Origin: Streptomyces maremycinicus
GTDB lineage: Bacteria; Actinomycetota; Actinomycetes; Streptomycetales; Streptomycetaceae
Direction: 5' to 3'
Assembly (NCBI RefSeq): GCF_001184025.1
Contig: NZ_BBYG01000014.1
Location: 124,001 to 188,000, forward strand
Length of the DNA stretch: 64,000 nucleotides
The notes under the pieces were generated by a model that worked only from the letters and a program-made list of their open reading frames with translations, ran no database searches and was not told the origin of the DNA. The first letter of the stretch is position 1, and each line of letters starts with the position of its first letter. The position numbers were made by a program, and so were the translations under genes. Below are positions 24,069 to 32,417 of this stretch, piece after piece.

Positions 24069-26714
24069 TCAGGACACCCGGGACAGCGGGAGGGAGGCGG
24101 GCGACGCGCTTCCTCGACCACTCCAGAAGGGCAGCGCCGGGGTGTCGGCGAGGGCCGAGCCGAGCGCGAGGAGGACGCCGGCCGAGCCGGTGGCGAGATC
24201 CATCGACAGGCGCAGGAGTTGCTCGCCGGGGAAGGCCGCGTGCCCCTGGTACGGAACGAGATGCCAGACCAGGCGCCGGATGTGCCGTCGGATCACCGGT
24301 TCATGGAGCGGGGTGCCGTCCTGGAGCAGGTGCAGCAGGAGGATCAGGCCCGCCCGTCCGTTGAACAGGCCGGACTGGACGATGAACTCCGGTTCGGCGG
24401 CGCCGCGCATCTGCTCGAGGCTGCGTCGGCGCTCCGGGTCGGGGCGATGTCGCAGCAGGGCGTGGAGTGCGGCGGCGATGCCGGCGCTGCCCGACTCGAG
24501 GTACGGCAGGACCCGGCTGCCGTCGTCGACCTGGAGGGTGCCGTCGTCGCCCAGGACGCATCGGGCCAGGTCGAGGTCGAGGGCCTGTTCCGCGAGGTCC
24601 AGCAGACCGGCGTCACCGGTGCTGTCGTACAGGCTCAGGAAGAACAGTGCCGCGCCGGAGGGGCCGTGCAGCAGCCCTGGGCGACGGCCGTGGGCCGGGC
24701 CGGCCTTGCCGGACTCCGGTTTCAGTCGGGCGGCGAGGCGCTCGGCGACGTCGACCGCGACGGAGTGCAGGGAGGCGTCGGCTGTGGTGTCCGCGAAGTG
24801 CAGCAGGGTCAGTCCGATGCCGGGCAGGCCCCCGGCGAGATCGCTCCCCTGGGCGTCGAGCGGATCCTCGAGAAGCCGGTCGAGGAGGTTGTGGGCCTGC
24901 CGGGTCCGGCCGAGACGGTCCAGGGCGAAGGCCACTCCGTGCGCGCCGGTGTAGAGGCCGGGGCGACAGGGCTCGCGTGCGACGGCCTCCACGAGCCATT
25001 CGACGTGATCGGGCCGGACGGGCGCGCCGACGTTGTGCAGGGCCCAGAGCACGCCCGCCGCGCCGTAGGCGAGGCCGAGGCCGTCATGGGTGAACTGGCT
25101 GGGATCTCCGGGGAATAGACGGTCGGTGCGGTCCCGGGTGGCGCTGGCGTCGATCGCCGCCGCCAACGAGTCCCGCAGCGCGGGCCACTGCGCGCGGTCT
25201 CCGCTGAACAAGGTCGCCGGTGCGGCGAGTTCGGGCGGACCACCGGAGGGTGCGGGGCGTGGTGTGGGGGGGCGTGCGGCGGGTGGTGTGGGGGGTCGTG
25301 CGGCGGGTGGTGTGGGGGGTGGTGCCGGCGAGCGGCCCTCGGCCGGTCTGGCCGGCAGCCCGAAGCGTCTGGAGGCGACGTCCCTCAGCTCGTCCCGTTT
25401 CCCCGGGGCCAGTGACGTCAGCTGGAGGAGCGGCATGAAGATCCATAACCGGAGGGCTTCGAGCGCGTAGGTGTCGATCGCGAAGCCCTCGAGGTCGGCG
25501 GGTGCGGCGAAGCCGGCGGCGCCGAGCGCGGGTCTGACGAACTCGTCGACGGGCGAGGCGAGTTCGAAGTCCACGAAGCACACCCGTCCGTCCGGGCGAA
25601 CGATCAGGTTGCGTGGATGGAGGTCCCCGAAGACGACACCGCGGGCGTGGATGGCGCGCAACCCTTCCTCGATGCCGGCGAGGACGGTCAGCGCCTCCTC
25701 CCGGTAGCGGTCGATCGTCTCCTGGTCCGGGTCGGGGCGGACCAGGGGGTAGCGCAGCCCGAACCATCTGTTCAAGGGCTCGCCGGGCACATACTCCTGG
25801 ACCAGGAAGTGGTGCTCCCAAGCCCTGAGGTAGCCCAGCGCGGACGGTACGGCGGGCAGACCCTCCAGGCGCCGCAGGATGTCGTACTCTCTGCCGAGCC
25901 GCAGTACGGCGTCGTCACCGCGCTGGTCGAGTCCCGCGTCGGGTCGGGCCTCCTTGAGGACCACTTGATCGCCGCCCCGGGTGGGCCGCGCCGTGTAGAT
26001 GCCTCCGCCGTTGGAGAAGTGCAGGGCCCGTTCCACCGTGTACGGGAAGTCCGCCGTGCTCGTCGCGGCCCGGTCGGCCAGGGCCTGGGCCAGGACCGCC
26101 GGTACGGGAGCCCAGTCGGGCACCTCGAACACCGCGCGCCGTACGTCCGGGCGGAGCCGGCCCGACGGTTCGCGCAGGGCAAGGACGAGTTCACCGGTCT
26201 CCGATCGGCAGAACTGCTCGGAGAATCCTCCGTAACGCAGGTACAACGGCCCGTTGCGCCAGCGCAGATCGCTGAGGATGTACGGTCCGCGCAAGCCGGC
26301 GAGGGCTTCGTCGAGGTCGGTGAGGCACCGCTCCAGCTCGGGCTCGTCGACCGGGTACAGCGTCATGAACTTGCCGCTCGATCCGCGCGAGGCGTACTTC
26401 GCGTTCTGGGTCTGCACCAGGGCCGGACTGCGCAGGAACTTGTAGGCCACCCGCCGCTCGACGCAGTACGCGCCGACGACGGAGAGTATGTGCTCCGCGT
26501 TGTCCAGACACGCGGACACGTGAATCTTCCAGCCCTGGTCGGGCAGTTCGACGTCGGCGGGCCTGCGGCCCACCCACACCTCTCTCGCGGAGGACAGCCA
26601 GCCGGCGGGTAAGGGCTCGCCCACCGCCGCGAACTCGTCCATGGCCGCCCATCGGACCGGCGAGTCGTAGAACACTTTGTCGGCGTACGAAAAGGCCTCG
26701 TAGCGCATATCCAT
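24069..26714 (-). CDS. lanKC: Class III lanthionine synthetase LanKC
   Basis: 881-residue three-domain enzyme that dehydrates Ser/Thr and forms lanthionine/labionin rings. Residues 1-200 are the lyase-like domain (SYADKVFYDSPV, YKFLRSPALVQTQNAKYASRG). Residues 220-450 are a kinase-like domain with VVLKEARPDAG (ATP Lys), GVVFGDLHPRNLIV (catalytic loop) and CFVDFELA in place of DFG. A Pro-rich linker with three PPTPPAAR units (about residues 462-485) joins the cyclase-like domain, which has GLYTGAHGVAFAL and LLHGPSGAALFF. The LanC-type Cys-Cys-His zinc ligands are not apparent, as is usual for class III. GAAGGGGGAG precedes the ATG. Probably cotranscribed with the precursor 119 bases downstream. 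Confidence 0.95.
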   Translation of the reverse strand: MDMRYEAFSYADKVFYDSPVRWAAMDEFAAVGEPLPAGWLSSAREVWVGRRPADVELPDQGWKIHVSACLDNAEHILSVVGAYCVERRVAYKFLRSPALVQTQNAKYASRGSSGKFMTLYPVDEPELERCLTDLDEALAGLRGPYILSDLRWRNGPLYLRYGGFSEQFCRSETGELVLALREPSGRLRPDVRRAVFEVPDWAPVPAVLAQALADRAATSTADFPYTVERALHFSNGGGIYTARPTRGGDQVVLKEARPDAGLDQRGDDAVLRLGREYDILRRLEGLPAVPSALGYLRAWEHHFLVQEYVPGEPLNRWFGLRYPLVRPDPDQETIDRYREEALTVLAGIEEGLRAIHARGVVFGDLHPRNLIVRPDGRVCFVDFELASPVDEFVRPALGAAGFAAPADLEGFAIDTYALEALRLWIFMPLLQLTSLAPGKRDELRDVASRRFGLPARPAEGRSPAPPPTPPAARPPTPPAARPPTPRPAPSGGPPELAAPATLFSGDRAQWPALRDSLAAAIDASATRDRTDRLFPGDPSQFTHDGLGLAYGAAGVLWALHNVGAPVRPDHVEWLVEAVAREPCRPGLYTGAHGVAFALDRLGRTRQAHNLLDRLLEDPLDAQGSDLAGGLPGIGLTLLHFADTTADASLHSVAVDVAERLAARLKPESGKAGPAHGRRPGLLHGPSGAALFFLSLYDSTGDAGLLDLAEQALDLDLARCVLGDDGTLQVDDGSRVLPYLESGSAGIAAALHALLRHRPDPERRRSLEQMRGAAEPEFIVQSGLFNGRAGLILLLHLLQDGTPLHEPVIRRHIRRLVWHLVPYQGHAAFPGEQLLRLSMDLATGSAGVLLALGSALADTPALPFWSGRGSASPASLPLSRVS
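25259..25330. repeat. Three 24-bp repeats in the LanKC linker
   Basis: Units at 25259-25282, 25283-25306 and 25307-25330 each encode eight residues (PPTPPAAR or close). They lengthen the linker between the kinase and cyclase domains. Confidence 0.88.
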
Positions 26715-27082
26715 AACGCTCCCCCTTCACGGTGACAAGCCATTCCCGGACGAATGCAGTACGGACGGTGTTCCCCGTCAACTTCCTTGCGGAGTGATAG
26801 GTTGAACGTTTTTCGTCCTGCGATGTGAAGGTAGGGCACGCCGGTCTCCGATCGGCAGAGCGCATTCCACGCGCACATCGGGGCGCGCGAAGCCCGGGCA
26901 CCTCATGGGTGTGCCTTCAATTGCACCGCGCATATGCGTTCGGCCTGCCCCACGAGTAGATCCGGGTGTGCCCACTTCGCCGACGGACGGTGAGGTGATG
27001 GCGCGGTGCCCGTCCGCACGACGGCACCGGCAGCGCGCTCCGCGGCGGGAGCGCGCCCGCGACGCCCGGCGCCGTCACGGTC
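26715..27082 (-). promoter_or_regulatory. Upstream region of the lanthipeptide operon
   Basis: 368 bases with no supported gene. On the minus strand a TTGACG followed after 17 bases by TGCATT is a possible promoter about 40 bases before the Shine-Dalgarno sequence. An AT-richer patch (GAAAAACGTTC) lies farther upstream. No adjacent RamR-type regulator gene is present. Confidence 0.4.
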
Positions 27083-27985
27083 TCACGCAGGCGCCGCCCG
27101 GTCGTCGAGGAGGACACCCAGCCGGGCGGCCACCGCGGTGAGCGCCGCCCCCAGGGGGAGCTCGACCCGGGCCAGGGCGTGCCGGTCGCCCCGGGTCGGG
27201 TCGCGGTTGACGATCAGCACCGGCTTGCCCTCCTGGGCCGCCTGGCGGACGAACCGCAGGCCGGACATCACGGTCAGCGAGGAGCCCAGGACCAGCAGCG
27301 AGGCCGCCTCGCGGACCAGTGTGCGGCAGTGCTCGACGCGCGGCGGCGGCACGGACTCGCCGAAGAAGACCACGTCCGGTTTGAGGATCCCGCCGCAGAC
27401 CGCGCAGGGCACCACGCGGAAGTCGCCGACCTGTTCGTCGGTGAGGTCGGCGTCGCCGTCCGGGTTGATCGCGGCGGCCACGGGCGCGAAGTCCTCGTTG
27501 GCCTCCGCCAGCCGTCGGGCGAGCTCGCGGCGCGGGCTGAAGGCACCGCAGGACAAGCAGACGACCCGGCCGAGGCTGCCGTGGAGTTCCACGACGTCCT
27601 CGCTGCCGGCGGCCTGGTGCAGGCCGTCGACGTTCTGGGTGATCACGCCCGCGAGCAGGCCGCGCCGCCCGAACGCGGCCACGGCCCGGTGCCCGGCGTT
27701 GGGGCGGGCCCGTCCGAAGGTCCGCCAGCCGAGGTGGCTGCGCGCCCAGTAGCGGCGCCGGGCATGGGCGTCGGCGGTGAAGTCCTGGTAGGTCATCGGG
27801 GTGTGCCGGCTCAGGCTCCCGCCCTCGCCCCGGTAGTCGGGGATGCCCGACTCCGTCGAGATACCGGCCCCACTGAGCACCAGCACGCCGCCGGCGCTCA
27901 GCGCGTCGACGACCTGTTCCGGATCGGTGGTGCCCGGCGGCAGGTCCTCGTCAGGGGTCCAGCTCAGAGTGGGGCGCATGCGCAT
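27083..27985 (-). CDS. Sir2 family NAD-dependent protein deacylase
   Basis: 300-residue sirtuin. Motifs in order: LSGAGISTESGIPDYRG (NAD binding), ITQNVDGLHQAAGS (catalytic pocket) and VVELHGSLG with the catalytic His. The zinc-binding pairs CLSC and CAVC follow, then PDVVFFGESVP, LGSSLTVMS and VLIVNRDPT. All catalytic and metal residues are present. The ATG at 27985 lies 7 nt below a TACGCT -10-like box, suggesting a leaderless message; the second ATG two codons later is possible. Removes acyl groups from lysines using NAD. It probably has no direct link to the lanthipeptide genes that follow on the same strand. Confidence 0.93.
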   Translation of the reverse strand: MRMRPTLSWTPDEDLPPGTTDPEQVVDALSAGGVLVLSGAGISTESGIPDYRGEGGSLSRHTPMTYQDFTADAHARRRYWARSHLGWRTFGRARPNAGHRAVAAFGRRGLLAGVITQNVDGLHQAAGSEDVVELHGSLGRVVCLSCGAFSPRRELARRLAEANEDFAPVAAAINPDGDADLTDEQVGDFRVVPCAVCGGILKPDVVFFGESVPPPRVEHCRTLVREAASLLVLGSSLTVMSGLRFVRQAAQEGKPVLIVNRDPTRGDRHALARVELPLGAALTAVAARLGVLLDDRAAPA

Positions 27986-28278
27986 GCCGCCAGCGTACGG
28001 AACGACCCCCGTCCGCGCCCGGGACCGGAACCCGTGCACCGCCTTCACCGGGCCTGCCGCCCCGTCACCCGGAGGCGAGATGGGTCACAACATGATCCCG
28101 GGGAGGGGCCGGCGGAGCGGCCCTAAGGGCCTGCCCACACGGCATTTACATGCAGCATGCATCGAAGTATGCACGGTCCGTGAGGGGGACATGTCCGCCT
28201 ATCGTCGCCCTTTGGCCTGCCGCCGGCGCCGTCGAGCAGACCCGTCCCTGCCCCCGACGAAAGTAGGCGAGCGAAGCT
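27986..28278. promoter_or_regulatory. Divergent promoter region between sirtuin and transporter genes
   Basis: 293 bases. Near 28145-28172 several TGCA-centred words cluster (ATGCAGCATGCATCG, GTATGCAC), which may be a regulator site for the transporter gene. No gene was recognised. Confidence 0.4.
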
Positions 28279-29637
28279 TTGACAACCGCCACAGTCGCCT
28301 CTCCCCCGACACCCCTCCCGACCGCCCCGAAGAACGCCACCGTCACGGACCCGGCGCTCGTGAAACGCGCCGTGAAGGCCGCCGCGCTGGGCAACGCCAT
28401 GGAATGGTTCGACTTCGGCGTCTACAGCTACATCGCGGTCACCCTGGGCAAGGTCTTCTTCCCCTCCGGGAACCCGACCGCCCAGCTGCTCTCCACCTTC
28501 GGCGCCTTCGCCGCCGCCTTCCTGGTCCGACCGCTCGGCGGCATGGTCTTCGGGCCGCTCGGCGACCGCGTCGGCCGTCAGAAGGTGCTGGCCGTCACCA
28601 TGATCATGATGGCCGCGGGCACCTTCGCCATCGGCCTCATCCCGTCCTACGCGTCGATCGGCGTCGGAGCCCCGCTGCTCCTGCTGGCCGCCCGTCTGGT
28701 GCAGGGCTTCTCCACCGGCGGCGAGTACGCGGGCGCCTCCACCTTCATCGCCGAGTACGCGCCGGACAGGCGCCGCGGCTTCCTCGGCAGCTGGCTGGAG
28801 TTCGGCACGCTCGCCGGTTACATCGGCGGTGCCGGTCTCGTCACGGCCATGACCGCCCTGCTGTCCACGGAGGACCTGCTCGGCTGGGGCTGGCGGATCC
28901 CCTTCCTGATCGCGGGTCCGATGGGCATCATCGGCCTCTATCTGCGGATGCGGCTGGAGGAGACCCCGGCGTTCGCGGCCGAGATCGAGAAGGCCGAGTC
29001 GAACCGCCCGAAGGTGCCGCTGCGCGCGATGATCGTGGGCCAGTGGCGGGCGCTGCTGCTCTGCGTCGGCCTGGTGCTGGTCTTCAACGTCACCGACTAC
29101 ATGCTGCTGTCGTACATGCCGAGCTATCTGACCAGTGAGCTCCACTACGACGAGACGCACGGTCTGCTCGTCGTGCTCGGTGTGATGGCCGTGATGATGA
29201 TCGTCCAGCCCTTCGCGGGCGCCCTGACGGACCGTGTGGGTCGCCGCCCGGTGATCGCCGCGGGCTGTGCGGGCTTCCTGTCGCTGTCCGTCCCGGCGCT
29301 GCTGCTGATCCGTCAGGGCAGTCTGGTCGCGGTCGCGCTCGGCATGGGCGCGCTGGGCCTGCTGCTGGTCTGCTTCACGGCGGCGATGCCCGCCGCGCTG
29401 CCCGCGCTGTTCCCGACGAAGGTCCGCTACGGCTCGCTGTCGATCGGCTTCAACGTCTCCGTGTCGATCTTCGGCGGCACCACCCCGCTGGTGGTGACGG
29501 CCCTCATCGGGGCGACCGGGAACATGATGATGCCCGCCTACTACATGATGGCCGCGGCCGTGGTCGGCGGTGTGGCGGTGTGGTTCATGACCGAGTCGGC
29601 CGGGCGCCCGCTGCCGGGCTCGGGGCCCTCGCTGTAG
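28279..29637 (+). CDS. MHS family MFS transporter (ProP-like)
   Basis: 452-residue, 12-helix major facilitator of the metabolite:H+ symporter family (ProP, ShiA, KgtP type). Diagnostic blocks are GNAMEWFDFGVYSYIA, RPLGGMVFGPLGDRVGRQ, LVQGFSTGGEYAGASTFIAEY and RLEETPAF. ProP-type relatives take up compatible solutes or organic acids. The TTG at 28279 was chosen because no ATG or GTG lies nearby; GCGAGCGAAG precedes it, which is a weak ribosome site. A close paralog is encoded at 33888. The substrate is uncertain. Confidence 0.92.
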   Translation: MTTATVASPPTPLPTAPKNATVTDPALVKRAVKAAALGNAMEWFDFGVYSYIAVTLGKVFFPSGNPTAQLLSTFGAFAAAFLVRPLGGMVFGPLGDRVGRQKVLAVTMIMMAAGTFAIGLIPSYASIGVGAPLLLLAARLVQGFSTGGEYAGASTFIAEYAPDRRRGFLGSWLEFGTLAGYIGGAGLVTAMTALLSTEDLLGWGWRIPFLIAGPMGIIGLYLRMRLEETPAFAAEIEKAESNRPKVPLRAMIVGQWRALLLCVGLVLVFNVTDYMLLSYMPSYLTSELHYDETHGLLVVLGVMAVMMIVQPFAGALTDRVGRRPVIAAGCAGFLSLSVPALLLIRQGSLVAVALGMGALGLLLVCFTAAMPAALPALFPTKVRYGSLSIGFNVSVSIFGGTTPLVVTALIGATGNMMMPAYYMMAAAVVGGVAVWFMTESAGRPLPGSGPSL

Positions 29638-29837
29638 CGCCGAGGACGCCGGCCGGGGCGGGTCAAGTCCGTCCCGCACGGGCCTGTTTCGGCCACCGCG
29701 ACGGGCCCGCCCTCCCGCACGCCGGAGCCGGGTGTCGGTTCTCGTTCCATCAACTATGCGCCACGGACGTTTGTTCAAAGGCGGACGGTGCACACGAGAA
29801 ACAGACACTGTCTTCACACGACGAAGCGGAGAGAATC

Positions 29838-30116
29838 ATGGGCATTATCGCGTGGATCGCCATCGGTCTGCTCGCCGGCGCCATCGCCAAGGCCTTGATG
29901 CCGGGCAAGGACCCGGGCGGCATCATCATCACCATGCTCATAGGCATCGCCGGCGGCCTGCTCGGCGGCTGGCTCGGAAAGGTGATCTTCGGCGTCGACT
30001 CCATCGACGGGTTCTTCGACCTGTCCACCTGGATCGCCGCGATCATCGGCTCGTTCATCCTCCTCGCCCTCTACCGCGTCGTCACCGGCAACCGGCGTTC
30101 GCACCGCCACGCGTAA
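29838..30116 (+). CDS. GlsB/YeaQ/YmgE family stress membrane protein
   Basis: 92-residue protein with three hydrophobic segments: IIAWIAIGLLAGAIAKALMPG, IIITMLIGIAGGLLGGWLG and WIAAIIGSFILLALYRVV. The glycine-rich GGLLGGWLGK block and the PGKDPGG loop are family hallmarks (transglycosylase-associated protein family). GGAGAG precedes the ATG. Members are usually stress-induced and embedded in the inner membrane. A 10-bp-stem terminator follows. Confidence 0.92.
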   Translation: MGIIAWIAIGLLAGAIAKALMPGKDPGGIIITMLIGIAGGLLGGWLGKVIFGVDSIDGFFDLSTWIAAIIGSFILLALYRVVTGNRRSHRHA

Positions 30117-30150
30117 CCCGCCGCCGACTGTGTAGACGGCAAGGCATCCG

Positions 30151-30186
30151 GACGGCTCCCCTCCTGTACCCGGGACGGGAGCCGTC
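30151..30186 (+). terminator. Intrinsic-type hairpin after the GlsB gene
   Basis: GACGGCTCCC (30151-30160) pairs perfectly with GGGAGCCGTC (30177-30186) across a 16-base loop, 34 bases after the stop. No T-run, as is common in high-GC actinobacteria. Confidence 0.75.
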
Positions 30187-30219
30187 GGCGTGTCCGGCGC
30201 CACCCGCCTCCGACCTGCC

Positions 30220-30473
30220 GGACCCAGGCCCCCGCGTGAGGAGACCCCGGCTTCCGCAGGAGGAGACCCCGGCCTCCGCGAGAGGATGCGACGGCCTCCG
30301 CAGGAGGAGAACCCGGCCTCCGCGGGGGGGATGTGACGGCTTCAGCGGAAGGATGTGACGGCTTCCGGGGGGAGATGTGACGGCCCGACCGGCCTCCGGG
30401 GGACCTACCGGCCTTCGGGGGAACTTCGCGTCCCCGCCGCTCTGCGGCGGTCGGCGAGTGGTACGGGCATGAG
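30220..30473. repeat. Intergenic degenerate repeats (GGCTTCCG / GATGTGACGG units)
   Basis: The stretch is made of imperfect units of about 25-30 bases, such as AGGAGGAGACCCCGGCCTCC and GGGATGTGACGGCTTC. No gene; the promoter of the AI-2E family gene must lie at its right end. Confidence 0.65.
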
Positions 30474-31574
30474 ATGTCCACACCCTCCGATCAGCCCGGC
30501 CCGCCGCCCGGCCGCAGCGGCGGCCCGGAGCCGCACGTACCGGCCCTGCTGCGGACGGCGGCCGCGTACGCGTGGCGGATCATCGCCGTCGGCGTGGTCG
30601 TCCGCGTCACCTTCTCCGTGCTCGGACAGTTCCACCGGATCGCCGTCGCCGTCTTCCTGGGGCTGGTCATGACCGCGGTGCTCCGCCCAGTGGCAGGCCT
30701 TCTCGCCCGCCTCGTGCCCCGGGCGCTCGCGGTCGCCGCCGCGCTCGTCGGCGGCGCCGTCCTGGTCCTCGGGGTGCTGGCCCTGGTGGGTGAGACCGCG
30801 GCGGGTCAGCGAAGCGGCCTGGAGCGGGAGTTCGTCACCGGAATCGACCGGATCGAACGTCAGCTGGAGGACGCTCCCTTCCGCCTTCCTCCGCACGCGT
30901 TCGACGATCTCCAGTCCCGGATCGGCAAGCTCCTGTCGAGCCACCGCGCCACCGTCATCAGTACGGCGCTCAGCGGCGCGAGCCGGCTGTTCGAGGTGCT
31001 GACCGTGCTCGCGCTGGCCGTGTTCTGCGCGGTGTTCTTCACCTACTCCGGCGACCGGCAGTGGCAGTGGCTGTGCGATCAGCTCCACGCCGGGGCACGG
31101 CGGAACGTCACGATCGCGGGCCGGGCCGCCTGGCGGACCTTCACCGGCTACACGCACGGCATCCTGCTGGTGGCCGCGACCAACGCGGTCCTCGTGGGGA
31201 TCGCGCTGTTCGCTCTGGGGGTGCCGCTCGCGGTGCCCCTGGCCCTACTGGAGTTCCTGGCCGCGTTCATTCCCCTGATCGGCTCGCCCATCGCCCTGGC
31301 GATCGCGGCCGTCGTCGCGCTCGCCTCGCAGGGACCGGTCGTCGCCCTGCTGGTCGTGGCCCTGATCGTCGTCATCGGACAGATCGAGGGCCACGTCCTG
31401 CACCCGGTCGTGATGAGCTGGGCCGTCCGGCTGCACCCGGTGGTGGTCGCGCTGGCGGTCGTCGGCGGAGCGGTCGCGGCGGGCGTGATCGGCGCCGTGG
31501 TGGCCGTACCGCTGGTGGCCGTGGTGTGGTCCGTGTACCTGGCGCTGCGCGATCCCGTCGACAGCGCCGCGTAG
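30474..31574 (+). CDS. AI-2E family transporter (PerM/DUF20)
   Basis: 366-residue membrane protein of the PerM/TqsA family. Helices occur near residues 35-55, 58-78, 84-106, 170-192 and then five more from 225 to 355. The FAVFGVPLALLLAFLAALFEFIP-like block appears as VPLALLEFLAAFIPLIGSPI, and QIEGHVLHPVVMSWAVRLHP is the C-terminal family signature. The Pro-rich N-terminus is cytoplasmic. Family members act as exporters or ion antiporters; a real role in AI-2 transport is unlikely in this organism. It converges with the hemerythrin gene. Confidence 0.9.
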   Translation: MSTPSDQPGPPPGRSGGPEPHVPALLRTAAAYAWRIIAVGVVVRVTFSVLGQFHRIAVAVFLGLVMTAVLRPVAGLLARLVPRALAVAAALVGGAVLVLGVLALVGETAAGQRSGLEREFVTGIDRIERQLEDAPFRLPPHAFDDLQSRIGKLLSSHRATVISTALSGASRLFEVLTVLALAVFCAVFFTYSGDRQWQWLCDQLHAGARRNVTIAGRAAWRTFTGYTHGILLVAATNAVLVGIALFALGVPLAVPLALLEFLAAFIPLIGSPIALAIAAVVALASQGPVVALLVVALIVVIGQIEGHVLHPVVMSWAVRLHPVVVALAVVGGAVAAGVIGAVVAVPLVAVVWSVYLALRDPVDSAA

Positions 31575-31598
31575 GCGAGGGCGAGCCGGGGCGTCGGA

Positions 31599-32108
31599 TC
31601 AGGAACGGACGATGCGGCGCACGTTGTCCACGGCGCCGCAGTCGGCCTTCAGCTGACGCTCCCTCTCCTCCAGGAACGCCTCGCCCAGCTCTTCCCGTCG
31701 CTCCATGGCGACGTTCTCGCGGGCACCGTTGAGGATCGTGCGCTCCTCCTCGTCGGTGTGGTGGGCGACGGCCTGCACGAGCTCTTCCAGCTTCTCGTCC
31801 CACTCCTCGGAGCCGACCTCGTCGACCTCCAGCAGGTCGAGGAGCGCCTTGTTGCCCTCCTCGTGCTCCTCCTCGCCGTGCTCCACCTCTTCGTCGTCGA
31901 TCTTCTTGAAGCGCTTGAGGGCGGGGTACACCTTCGACTCCTCCGCCAGCGCGTGCGCGACCAGCAGATCGGCGAGCTCCCGCAGGGCGGCCGCTCGGTC
32001 GGCTTCGACGCTGCGCATCAGCCGGAAGAGATCCTCCATCCTGCGGTGATCCTGAAGGATGAGGGCGACGACGTCTCGGCTGTCGGGCACGTCAGGCATG
32101 TCAGGCAT
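31599..32108 (-). CDS. Hemerythrin domain-containing protein
   Basis: 169-residue four-helix protein. The diiron ligand set is visible as LILQDHRRMEDLF (first His and Glu region), LLVAHALAEESKVYPAL (second His/Glu) and VAHHTDEEE (third). Very acidic stretches (EHGEEEHEEGN) lie between helices. Bacterial hemerythrin-like proteins bind O2 or NO or protect iron-sulfur proteins. The start at 32108 is the first Met of an M-P-D-M-P-D repeat; the second, three codons later, is equally possible. Confidence 0.88.
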   Translation of the reverse strand: MPDMPDVPDSRDVVALILQDHRRMEDLFRLMRSVEADRAAALRELADLLVAHALAEESKVYPALKRFKKIDDEEVEHGEEEHEEGNKALLDLLEVDEVGSEEWDEKLEELVQAVAHHTDEEERTILNGARENVAMERREELGEAFLEERERQLKADCGAVDNVRRIVRS

Positions 32109-32417
32109 GGGCGCGGGTTTCACTTTCGTACGAGGACCCCGAGGCGGGGACCCTGAGGGGCGGGGATCCTGAGGCAGGAATCCCGGGACACAACCGAGTA
32201 CCCCGGCCCGCCGCATTCATTGATCCCGACGAGAGGCCGCCGCACCGGAATACTGGGGATTGAACGCATCCCGATACCGGGGTCGCCCCAGAGCCGATCC
32301 GCTCGGAGTCGTCACCGTGGGTGACACACCTGACGTACGCCGTGCGCCCGCGGTGACCGCGCCCCCGCGCCCCCGCGCCCCCGCGTCCCACCGGCCCCGG
32401 GGCCTCTCCCCCGCCGG
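32109..32417. other. Intergenic region with an 8-bp repeat
   Basis: 309 bases without a supported gene. GCGCCCCC is repeated three times (32358-32381) near the 3' end of the acyl-CoA dehydrogenase gene. The left part must hold the hemerythrin promoter. Confidence 0.5.

Noticed and set aside
30220..30420. Small RNA or coding repeats between the GlsB and AI-2E genes
   Set aside because: All frames read as simple repeats and no promoter-terminator pair frames a transcript.
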